Below, in pieces: positions 1 to 5,910 of a stretch of DNA of 6,446 nt. How positions within the stretch are numbered: position 1 is the stretch's first letter; each line of letters opens with the position of its first letter. The DNA is taken from positions 1 through 6,446 of the forward strand of contig JAJISI010000074.1 in assembly GCA_022848805.1 (NCBI GenBank). Reading direction: 5' to 3'. This DNA is from Thermoplasmatota archaeon. Its GTDB lineage: Archaea > Thermoplasmatota > Thermoplasmata > UBA10834. The notes below the pieces were generated by a model. That model worked only from the letters and a program-made list of their open reading frames with translations. It did no database searches and had not been told where the DNA came from. Made by a program: the position numbers and the translations under genes.

Positions 1-320
1 TAGTCGGCATGTCCGGGTCTCGGAACCCTTCTGAAAGCGTCGTACGCTGATGAGTCGCAGTCGCGGTTCTTCACGAGTCCCACTATGGGGGCTCCCGTGG
101 CTCTTCCGTCGTGCAGTCCGGAGACGACCTCTATCCTGTCCCTCTCGCTCCTGGGAGTAGACACCGGCCCCTTGCCGGGCGCTCTCCGGTCCAGTTCGAT
201 CTGGATGGCGGTTGTGGATATCTTCTCCCCGTGCGGGCAGCCCTGGACGCTGCCCCCTATGAATGGACCGTGGCTCGAGCCGAATATGCACACCTTGTAG
301 GCCGATCCGATGATATTCAT
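1..320 (-). CDS. aroC: Chorismate synthase, N-terminal part (cut by window edge)
   Basis: Chorismate synthase makes chorismate from EPSP by 1,4-elimination of phosphate and needs reduced FMN; it is the last step of the shikimate pathway and acts in the cytoplasm. Reading the minus strand from the ATG at 320 gives 106 residues that begin MNIIGSAYKVCIFGSSHGPF and continue with family hallmarks: QGCPHG (about residues 26-31), LDRRAPGKGP (43-52), TPRSERD (55-61), VVSGLHDGRATGAPIVGLV (65-83) and RRVPRPGHAD (97-106), at which point the window ends. The active-site His of the usual GESHG signature is kept, but its Glu is Ser here (GSSHG). The ATG overlaps the stop of aroA as ATGA, and GGAGGTG lies five bases upstream inside aroA. 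It is the sixth gene of the operon. The remaining roughly 70% of the protein is off the left edge, so intactness cannot be judged. Confidence 0.95.
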   Translation of the reverse strand, partial: MNIIGSAYKVCIFGSSHGPFIGGSVQGCPHGEKISTTAIQIELDRRAPGKGPVSTPRSERDRIEVVSGLHDGRATGAPIVGLVKNRDCDSSAYDAFRRVPRPGHAD

Positions 321-1591
321 TTCCTCACCTCCACACGACATCCCAGCTGGTGCATGTCCCTGATGAAGCCAGGATACGACACCTTGAAGGACTCCTCATC
401 CCTGATAACGGTCTCGGTGCCAGATGCTAGGCCAGCAACAGTTGCTGCCATAAGAATTCTGTGGTCACCCTGGGTTTTCACCGTGGCCCCTGTCAGCTTA
501 GGTATACCGATGATCTCGCATCCATCCTCCCTGGGCCTTATCCTCGCGCCCATGTCTTGGAGGAACTTGGTGGTCGTTGCGATCCGGTCGCTCTCCTTCG
601 CCTTCAGGTTCACACCTCCGCTGAGCACAGTCTTCCCTTCTGCCACAGCCCCCACTACGGCAAGCACCGGGAACAGATCTGGGGTGTCGCCGACATCGAT
701 CTTGGTGCCCACGAGCCTGCCCCCGCTCACGGTCGCCGTGTGTGCAGTGCGCGAGACCTCCGCGCCGAAACGTCTGAGATGCTCAAGTATCGCCTTGTCT
801 CCCTGCGCCGTTTCGGCATCCAGACGCCTGACGGTCACTGCTCCGTCCGTGACCGCCCCGGCGGCCAGCATGAACGCCGCCGACGAGTAGTCTCCGGGGA
901 CCGTGTAATCGTCTCTCCGGAGCCTTTGGTTGCCCGGCACGGAGAAGCCCGAAGGTCCTTCATCGGTCCTCCCGCCGAACTGCGCGAGCATCTCCAGGGT
1001 GATGTTCACGTATGGTCTGGAAGTGATGGGTCCGTTCACTCTCAGCTCAGTCGAGGTCTTCTTCTGGGTGCATGCTACGAGGAGGGAGGAGATGAACTGC
1101 GAGCTGACGCCCCCGTCGATCTCCGCCTCGGCCTTGGTTATGGGTCCCTTGATCCTGAGGGGCGGGCTTCCGGGCTGGCCGATATAAGTGCAGCTGGCGC
1201 CGAGTTGGTCGAGGGCGTCCACGAGCGGCGCCATCGGCCTCTTGATGAGGCTAGCATCGCCGGTCAAGGTGATCGGCGCGTCCAACAGAGACGCTATCCC
1301 GCTCATCAGCCGGATGGTCGTCCCCGAGTTTCTTACATCGATCACCCCTCTCGGTGCCTTGAGCTCCTGGCACGTGAGTCTTATCTGGCCTCCTGGACGG
1401 ATATCGACATCTGCCCCTACGGAGGATAGCGCCTCCAGTGTGGCTTTTGTGTCGTCGGATAACAATGGGTTCTTAAGCGTGAACTTGTCCTTCGTCAGTG
1501 CTCCGAGGACCATCGCTCTGTGAGTGTAAGATTTCGAAGGTGGTGCCGTGACCGTGCCCCTTGCCGTCGATGATCTGACTACAATAGCCGT
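317..1591 (-). CDS. aroA: EPSP synthase (3-phosphoshikimate 1-carboxyvinyltransferase), non-ATG start
   Basis: EPSP synthase transfers the enolpyruvyl group of PEP to shikimate 3-phosphate, the sixth pathway step. Numbered from 1591, motifs are APPSKSYTHRA at 16-26 (K20, S21 and R25 match E. coli K22, S23 and R27), NSGTTIRLM at 88-96, KRPMAPL at 117-123, SSQF at 163-166, DTPDLFPVL at 302-310 with the catalytic Asp at 305, KESDR at 332-336, GDHRILMA at 375-382 and SYPGF at 405-409. Length is 424 residues, normal for the family. The first in-frame ATG (1513) would delete the essential PPSKSYTHRA motif, and there is no in-frame ATG, GTG or TTG between it and the upstream stop. I place the start at ACG (1591), five bases after GGAGGTG; ATT at 1585 (422 residues) is the alternative. 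The gene overlaps the end of the kinase gene by about 13 bases and overlaps aroC by ATGA. Function is certain; the start is not. Confidence 0.95.
   Translation of the reverse strand, partial: TAIVVRSSTARGTVTAPPSKSYTHRAMVLGALTKDKFTLKNPLLSDDTKATLEALSSVGADVDIRPGGQIRLTCQELKAPRGVIDVRNSGTTIRLMSGIASLLDAPITLTGDASLIKRPMAPLVDALDQLGASCTYIGQPGSPPLRIKGPITKAEAEIDGGVSSQFISSLLVACTQKKTSTELRVNGPITSRPYVNITLEMLAQFGGRTDEGPSGFSVPGNQRLRRDDYTVPGDYSSAAFMLAAGAVTDGAVTVRRLDAETAQGDKAILEHLRRFGAEVSRTAHTATVSGGRLVGTKIDVGDTPDLFPVLAVVGAVAEGKTVLSGGVNLKAKESDRIATTTKFLQDMGARIRPREDGCEIIGIPKLTGATVKTQGDHRILMAATVAGLASGTETVIRDEESFKVSYPGFIRDMHQLGCRVEVRK
326..332 (-). promoter_or_regulatory. Shine-Dalgarno sequence of aroC
   Basis: The minus strand reads GGAGGTG, five bases (AGGAA), then the aroC ATG at 320. 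It is a full match to the conserved anti-Shine-Dalgarno core and lies within the last codons of aroA. It supports the chosen aroC start and serves as the spacing reference for the unusual aroA start. Confidence 0.85.
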
Positions 1592-2448
1592 GGAACCACC
1601 TCCCTGGACGGCGTCGAGTTCAGGCTGGCATGGATGACGCTGCCGTCAAAGGCGGACAACGCCTTTTCGACATCTTTGATCCTATCGCGTCTGCACAGGG
1701 CGACGCTCGCTGGCCCGGTACCTGTTATTCCTGCGGCAAAGGCTCCCGCCTTCCTTGCGGCAACCGGCGCTTCATCGGATATGTCGAGCGCCCTAGCCGT
1801 AGCCCTCGAGTTCAGAACCATGGCCTCGGGGTATTCTCCCTTCACGGCGAGGCTGAGCGCGTTCTCGAAATCCTCGCGCTGCTCGGCGAAGCGGGCCGGC
1901 TCAACGCTGCTTTTCGCTATCCTCCCTTCCGGCACCTGTATCAGGACCGCGAGCTCTGGGTCAAACGCCCCTCTCTTGATGGTGGTCCTGGACACGTTGT
2001 CTGTCACGACGAGCCCTCCGAGGTGGCATGCTGCAGCGTCGTCGTACGCTCCCGTGACCGTCACACCTGCCCGTATGGACTCGTCGATTGCGACGTTCAA
2101 CAGCGCGTCGTCGTCCAGATCCTTCCCGACCGCTCTGAGCGTAGCAAGGACGACAACGTTGGAGACCGAGCTGCTGCTCTTGAGCCCTCTGGATATCGGT
2201 ATGTTGGACCTGATCACGGCTCTTCCTCTGACGGGGCCAGCCTTCGTCGCAGACGCTGTGGCTCTTATGCAGTCCGTCACCAGGTTCTCTCCTTCTTTCG
2301 GGCCGTCGACGTCTATGGTGCCCTCACCGGTTTCGAGTTGGATACGGGCATCGACCTCGAGGCTGATGCCGAACGCCGCGCCCTTTCCGAAGGCGATGGC
2401 GTTCACTATCGTTGCTGCTCCCCTGCTCGCCGCCTCTCCAGTCCTCAT
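1579..2448 (-). CDS. aroK: Archaeal shikimate kinase, GHMP kinase superfamily
   Basis: It phosphorylates shikimate at O-3 with ATP. Archaea use a GHMP-superfamily enzyme unrelated to bacterial P-loop AroK/AroL, and this 289-residue protein is of that type. The N-terminus has the family-typical GAATIVNAIAFGKGAAFGI (10-28). The glycine/serine-rich ATP-binding loop IPISRGLKSSSSVSN lies at 83-97, TGAYDDAAACHLGG at 132-145, and the C-terminal glycine-rich motif AAGITGTGPASVAL at 238-251. The chosen ATG at 2448 forms an ATGA overlap with the upstream aroDE stop and is preceded by GGAGG eight bases away. A longer frame runs to 2508, but its extra 20 residues are polar, lie inside aroDE and are not family-like. 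It is the fourth operon gene. Homoserine kinase is a related GHMP family, but the INAI/GKGAAFGI N-terminus and the position between aroDE and aroA favour shikimate kinase. Confidence 0.95.
   Translation of the reverse strand: MRTGEAASRGAATIVNAIAFGKGAAFGISLEVDARIQLETGEGTIDVDGPKEGENLVTDCIRATASATKAGPVRGRAVIRSNIPISRGLKSSSSVSNVVVLATLRAVGKDLDDDALLNVAIDESIRAGVTVTGAYDDAAACHLGGLVVTDNVSRTTIKRGAFDPELAVLIQVPEGRIAKSSVEPARFAEQREDFENALSLAVKGEYPEAMVLNSRATARALDISDEAPVAARKAGAFAAGITGTGPASVALCRRDRIKDVEKALSAFDGSVIHASLNSTPSREVVPRLL
1597..1603 (-). promoter_or_regulatory. Shine-Dalgarno sequence in front of the non-ATG aroA start
   Basis: The minus strand reads GGAGGTG followed by GTTCC and then ACG at 1591. Heptamer and spacer length are the same as at aroC (GGAGGTG, five bases, ATG). 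It lies within the last codons of the kinase gene. The rare alternative start ATT at 1585 would be eleven bases away, longer than at any neighbouring gene. The site decides the start prediction for EPSP synthase. Confidence 0.7.
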
Positions 2449-3938
2449 ATCAAGGCCCTCCTGGCGGCCGTTCTCATCACGCTGGGGTCCGGAGTGCAGC
2501 CTGTCCATATCCTGAACGACTCCGCTCCTTGGCCGACGAGCATCTCAAGTCCTCCGTGTGCAATACAGCCTCTGTCTCGCGCCAGCTTCATGCTTTTCGT
2601 AACAGGGGGATTGTAAACCAAATCGATAAACACTGGTTTTCCTTCCAGCATGCCCTCGGGGATGTTGACACCTTCCAACCGTGTCCCGCGCGTCCCCACG
2701 GGTGTGGCGTTGACAACGATTCCGTAGTTGTTCGTCCCGGCCGACGCCGAAGAGAAGGGCTCGGTTTTGACCCCGCAATATCTTGCGAGCGCTCGTGCCC
2801 TGCCGTCTCTCCTCGTTGCGACCGTCACGCCCGACCCGCCGTCTAAGAGGACCCGGCAAGCCGCGCGAGCTGCTCCTCCGGCTCCGATCACGAGTGAATC
2901 GACGCCTTTAGTACAGACCTTTTTCGCGTCAATAAGCGTGATTAATCCGTGTACATCTGTGTTTTCTCCCACAAGTTTACCCTTCGTCCACCTGAGCGTG
3001 TTGACTGCACCCGTAGACGTCGCGGACGGGCGGTGCGCATCGCAGATGTCAAAGGCTTTCTTCTTGTGCGGGATGGTCACATTCAGCCCGGAGAAACCGA
3101 TCTCGAAGAGCGTCGTGACCGCCCCTCGACTCATACCTCCTGGAGGTACATCGAGGGGTATGTACATGCCCTTGAGGCCGGCGCTGCGAAGGGCCGCCTC
3201 CTGCATGGGTTTGGAGATCGAGTGCGTCACAGGGTGCCCGATGAGCCCGAGAACGACGGCTCCCCTGCGTAGCAGGTTCGATTGAAGGGCGATATCGAGC
3301 TGACCTGGCGCCGCAGGGCTGCCGGGAAGGCTCGCGTACACGAGCTCGGAACCGATCCCATTGGCACGCGCGCGCGTAAGCTGTCCCTGGATGCCCATCC
3401 CCATGACGGCGAATCCGCGCTTCTTCTTCGAGAACTCCAGCCCTATGTCCGCGATCGCAACCGCATGGCTCGCATGACCGCAAGGCGCAGCCACCTTCCC
3501 TATGTCCGCCGCCTCGCAGGCCCGTTCGAGCTGTTTTCGTATCTCGGATCTCGTTGCCGGGCGTCGGAAGTGGTATGACCCGATCATCTTCGGTCCGCTG
3601 GATACGCCGCTGCGACTTTCCAGGAGCTTCCTGTCGGCGACCAGCTCAAGGTCCACGTACTCGAACCCGGAGTCGAGGACCGTGGCCAGCAATCGTGCTC
3701 TACTGGCGCCCGTGCATCGTGAGAGGCCTCCCTCTCGCGCTGAGCGGAGGGTAGCGATAGCCGGTCCGTCGACCGCTGAGCGCGCATCCTCCAGCAGTTT
3801 CGTCTTTCGCTCAAGGCCACGTATGTGATCTAGGCGAACCTCGACCAAGTCCGCTCCCGCTGCAAATGCTTTCTTTGACGAGCGCGTGACTCCGGCAATG
3901 CCTCTCTCGACAAGAGAAGCGACAACGAGGGTCATCAT
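2445..3938 (-). CDS. aroDE: Bifunctional 3-dehydroquinate dehydratase (type I) / shikimate dehydrogenase
   Basis: This fusion performs two successive steps: dehydration of 3-dehydroquinate through a lysine Schiff base, then NADPH-dependent reduction of 3-dehydroshikimate. Numbered from the ATG at 3938 (497 residues), the dehydratase spans about 1-218: VEVRLD (E33, R35), LRSAREGG (R65, E69), YVDLEL, SYH with catalytic H123, GKVAAP with Schiff-base K148, LTR with R189 and APGQ near 211. The dehydrogenase spans about 226-497: GHPVTHSISKP (S240 and S242), NVTIPHK with catalytic K292, GENTD with D328, the NADP-binding loop GAGGAA at 352-357, NATPVGT at 410, DLVYNPPVT at 439 and GGLEMLVGQGAESF at 462. 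All key residues of both halves are present. Usual HSxSPxxHN is HSISKPMQE, and the usual SYHDF is SYHF. The start is ambiguous among GTG 3941, ATG 3938 (TGATG with the aroB' stop) and ATG 3935, with AGGAG just upstream. Third gene of the operon. Confidence 0.96.
   Translation of the reverse strand: MMTLVVASLVERGIAGVTRSSKKAFAAGADLVEVRLDHIRGLERKTKLLEDARSAVDGPAIATLRSAREGGLSRCTGASRARLLATVLDSGFEYVDLELVADRKLLESRSGVSSGPKMIGSYHFRRPATRSEIRKQLERACEAADIGKVAAPCGHASHAVAIADIGLEFSKKKRGFAVMGMGIQGQLTRARANGIGSELVYASLPGSPAAPGQLDIALQSNLLRRGAVVLGLIGHPVTHSISKPMQEAALRSAGLKGMYIPLDVPPGGMSRGAVTTLFEIGFSGLNVTIPHKKKAFDICDAHRPSATSTGAVNTLRWTKGKLVGENTDVHGLITLIDAKKVCTKGVDSLVIGAGGAARAACRVLLDGGSGVTVATRRDGRARALARYCGVKTEPFSSASAGTNNYGIVVNATPVGTRGTRLEGVNIPEGMLEGKPVFIDLVYNPPVTKSMKLARDRGCIAHGGLEMLVGQGAESFRIWTGCTPDPSVMRTAARRALI
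2457..2461 (-). promoter_or_regulatory. Shine-Dalgarno sequence of shikimate kinase
   Basis: GGAGG on the minus strand lies eight bases before the ATG at 2448, inside the 3' end of aroDE. It favours this start over the upstream in-frame start at 2508. Confidence 0.65.
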
Positions 3939-4990
3939 CACCTCTCCTGTATTGTTTCCTCGACATACATGCCGAAGTGGCGTCCACCCTTCTCCAACCT
4001 CAGCAGGATGGAATCCCCTATCTTCAGTTTCGAGACAGACACGACCTTTCCCTTCGAGTACACGCGTATGGTCTCGGCGTTCTGGACGATGGTGGAATAT
4101 TTGGTGCCATCTACATCGGCCTCTATCAGGAGCAACGGTCTTCTCTCGACCTTCGTCCTACCCACGATCGCCCTTCTGGTGTGCCCTTCGGAATCGACCA
4201 CCAGCACCTCCTCTCCTCCACGAAGCTCTGACAGATATCTCGTGGTTCCATCAGGCATCAATATGTATGCGTGAACTGGCCCGGCGTTCACCCTGAACGG
4301 CCTCGAAGCCGCGTACTCGGACTCGAGAGTCTCAGAATGGATGAGAAACATGCACGACGACTGGTTGCCTATCAGCATGCCCTCGCCGATGCGCAGCACC
4401 GAACACGTGTCGATGCAGACCCGGTCTCCCAGCCCCAGCTGTCTGAGGGCCGTTATCTTGCCTTCTTTCAGATCGAGCTTCGGAGACTCCTCTTCGATCA
4501 GCTTGCGCAGCTTGCCCAGATCCTCCGTTTTCGTGGGCGCGAAGAGGACGCCGTCCGCGCCGCGCTCCATGGTCTCGAAGAACAGCTTAACCTCCTCTAT
4601 CGTCCTTGCGACCATCAGCAGCTTCGTATGACTACCCTGGAAATGCACTATGAGATTCTCGAGAGGGATGACCTTCCAGTCCTTCGCGGAGATTACCACG
4701 TGGTCCTCCCGGTCAGTCAGCTTCTTCGCCTTGAGCTCATCCTCTTTCTTGACTATCTCCACGAGCTTCCCGACGGTCTCGCCATTCTCGGTGAAGCTGC
4801 TCCCAGAAAGAGTGATGGCCCTGAACCTCCCGAGCTGGGTGAACGCTGAGTCCCTCTTGTCGAGGACTATTGTGTCGAATCCCACTTCCAATGCGGATAG
4901 GATGATCTTCTTCCTGCTCTCTCTGTTTGGCTGGAAGATCGCCCCGATCCAGACCTGACGGCCGACCAGGGAATCACCGCCTATAAGCAT
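3938..4990 (-). CDS. aroB': 3-dehydroquinate synthase II (archaeal AroB')
   Basis: In the archaeal pathway this enzyme oxidatively deaminates and cyclises ADH (2-amino-3,7-dideoxy-D-threo-hept-6-ulosonate) to 3-dehydroquinate, using NAD. It is unrelated to bacterial AroB. Numbered from ATG 4990 (350 residues), family-typical blocks are VWIGAIF (13-19), ALEVGFDTIVLD (33-44), IPLENLIVHFQG (108-119), GADGVLFAPT (144-153), GDRVCIDTCS (189-198), GMLIGNQSSCMFLIHSET (204-221), RPFRVNAGPVHAY (230-242), YLSEL (252-256), EVLVVDSEGHTRRAIVGR (261-278) and ERRPLLLIEAD (282-292). Length is normal for the family. The start is uncertain: ATG 4990 overlaps ADH synthase by 17 bases and has only a weak GAGG touching it, TTG 5017 gives an unlikely longer tail, and CTG 4969 lies five bases after GGCGGTG and would give the short N-terminus expected of homologues. 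Its stop overlaps the aroDE start as TGATG. Second gene of the operon. Confidence 0.95.
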   Translation of the reverse strand: MLIGGDSLVGRQVWIGAIFQPNRESRKKIILSALEVGFDTIVLDKRDSAFTQLGRFRAITLSGSSFTENGETVGKLVEIVKKEDELKAKKLTDREDHVVISAKDWKVIPLENLIVHFQGSHTKLLMVARTIEEVKLFFETMERGADGVLFAPTKTEDLGKLRKLIEEESPKLDLKEGKITALRQLGLGDRVCIDTCSVLRIGEGMLIGNQSSCMFLIHSETLESEYAASRPFRVNAGPVHAYILMPDGTTRYLSELRGGEEVLVVDSEGHTRRAIVGRTKVERRPLLLIEADVDGTKYSTIVQNAETIRVYSKGKVVSVSKLKIGDSILLRLEKGGRHFGMYVEETIQER

Positions 4991-5759
4991 CCTCGGGGAG
5001 GGAGCCCTCGAAAACAACCTTTCCGATAGCTTTCGTTATCATGGCCACGTCGTCGTGCTGGAAGACGTTCCGGCCGATGGAGACGCCGCGGGCGCCGGCT
5101 GTCATGGCATCGCTTACCATCTTGAGAAGGTCCATGTCGGAGTCCATCTTCGGGCCGCCAGCGATGACTACCGGCACCGGCGTTCCGTTCGCGACCTCCT
5201 TGAATGTGTCGATAGAACCCGTGTAGTTCGTCTTCACTACGTCGGCGCCGAGCTCGGCGGATAACCTCGCAACGTGTTTGACAGCGTCCACATCGAACTG
5301 GTCCTTGATGTTCTTGCCCCTGGGGTAACACATCGCCAAGAGCGGCATGCCCAGTTCGCTGCATCTGTCCGAGACCATGCCGAAGTCGGAGACCATGACG
5401 TCCTCGGTGTCGCTCCCGATGTTGCAGTGGATCGAGACAGCGTCCGCCCCAAGGACGGCCGCCGCGTCGACGCTTGCCACCAGCACCTTCGCATCGGGGT
5501 CGGGGGACATGGACGTGCTGGCGGACACATGGATGATCAATCCCAGCGGGGCCCCCACGGCAGAGCCGATATATGGGACCAGGCCTTTGTGAACCACTAC
5601 CGCAGAGGCTCGGCCCTCTGCGAGTTTGTCGACAGTGCTCCTAATATCTGCGATACCTTTGACCGGACCGAGGGAGATGCCATGATCCATCGGCACGATC
5701 ACGGTATTTCCGCTCTTCTGATCGAAGATGCGTCTTAGCCTGATCGTTTTTCCAAGCAT
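4974..5759 (-). CDS. aroA': 2-amino-3,7-dideoxy-D-threo-hept-6-ulosonate (ADH) synthase
   Basis: This class I aldolase-type enzyme replaces DAHP synthase in many archaea: it performs a transaldol reaction between a 6-deoxy-5-ketofructose phosphate and aspartate semialdehyde to give ADH, the substrate of the next gene's product. The 261-residue protein is full length. It opens with GKTIRLRRIFDQKSG (3-17) and has VPMDHGISLGP (22-32), VVVHKGLV (54-61), SIHCNIGSD (109-117), MCYPRGK (143-149), ADVVKTNYTGS (172-182), VVIAGGPK (197-204) and GVSIGRNVFQ (225-234). D25, Y145 and K176 sit at a constant offset of eight from the residues I recall as catalytic in Methanocaldococcus ADH synthase (Asp33, Tyr153 and Schiff-base Lys184). 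The start is supported by GGTG five bases before the ATG and by the divergent promoter region upstream. It is the first operon gene. Plain fructose-bisphosphate aldolase is the main alternative; operon context argues against it. Confidence 0.95.
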   Translation of the reverse strand: MLGKTIRLRRIFDQKSGNTVIVPMDHGISLGPVKGIADIRSTVDKLAEGRASAVVVHKGLVPYIGSAVGAPLGLIIHVSASTSMSPDPDAKVLVASVDAAAVLGADAVSIHCNIGSDTEDVMVSDFGMVSDRCSELGMPLLAMCYPRGKNIKDQFDVDAVKHVARLSAELGADVVKTNYTGSIDTFKEVANGTPVPVVIAGGPKMDSDMDLLKMVSDAMTAGARGVSIGRNVFQHDDVAMITKAIGKVVFEGSLPEDAYRR

Positions 5760-5817
5760 TCTATCACCAAATCCGTACCGTGCTAAGCCGTGTCAATGTC
5801 GTGGCAATCGTGCAGGA

Positions 5818-5826
5818 CCTATATGG
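5818..5826 (-). promoter_or_regulatory. Candidate TATA box of the aro operon
   Basis: The minus strand reads CCATATAGG. If used as a TATA box it would start transcription near 5796, giving a leader of about 37 bases before the ADH synthase ATG at 5759. CATATTG and AATATTG further upstream are alternatives, so the choice is weak. Confidence 0.3.
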
Positions 5827-5869
5827 CTCTTGCTATTGAATGGCGGTGAGAAGTCGTACAATATGCGGC

Positions 5870-5877
5870 AATATTAA
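5870..5877 (+). promoter_or_regulatory. Candidate TATA box of the HTH-ACT gene
   Basis: AATATTAA is the most TATA-like element upstream of the regulator. Archaeal TATA boxes centre about 26 bases before the transcription start, which would put the start near 5900 and leave a leader of about ten bases. That would agree with the absence of a clear Shine-Dalgarno sequence before the ATG at 5911. Assigned by position and composition only. Confidence 0.35.
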
Positions 5878-5910
5878 TCTATTACTGTACACATATCGTC
5901 ATCGATTGGT

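Larger units (their letters stand above)
5760..5910. promoter_or_regulatory. Divergent intergenic region between the aro operon and the HTH-ACT regulator
   Basis: This 151-bp region is more AT-rich than the genes and must hold the promoters of both the minus-strand operon and the plus-strand regulator. It contains two CAATAT copies ten bases apart (5859-5864 and 5869-5874), a GTACAATAT / GTACACATAT pair (starting at 5856 and 5887, 31 bases apart), a CAATGTCGTG / CAATCGTG pair near 5795-5811, and the palindromes TGTACA (5886-5891) and ATCGAT (5901-5906). Spacings near one and three helical turns suit a DNA-binding dimer, so an operator is plausible. No RNA gene or ORF of note is seen here. Confidence 0.6.

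Noticed and set aside
461..1429. Long plus-strand open frame of 322 codons opposite EPSP synthase (and another at 111-890)
   Set aside because: They lie antisense to clearly recognised aroA and aroC coding sequence. Their translations are rich in Arg, Ser, Pro and His without any recognisable domain, as expected from shadow frames in GC-rich DNA.
2448..2508. Extended shikimate kinase start at 2508
   Set aside because: It would overlap aroDE by 64 bases and add a polar tail unlike the family, while ATG 2448 has GGAGG and an ATGA junction.
1630..2616. Two long plus-strand open frames (328 and 293 codons) opposite shikimate kinase
   Set aside because: Antisense to a conserved GHMP kinase. Both overlap each other in different frames, no motif is seen, and no ribosome binding site stands out.
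4271..4849. Plus-strand open frame of 192 codons opposite dehydroquinate synthase II
   Set aside because: Antisense to strongly conserved family blocks; its leucine- and arginine-rich translation matches no family I recognise.
5856..5906. Riboswitch or small RNA in the divergent region
   Set aside because: Only very short palindromes (TGTACA, ATCGAT) and direct repeats are present; no long stem or known riboswitch core is visible, so a protein-binding operator is the simpler reading.
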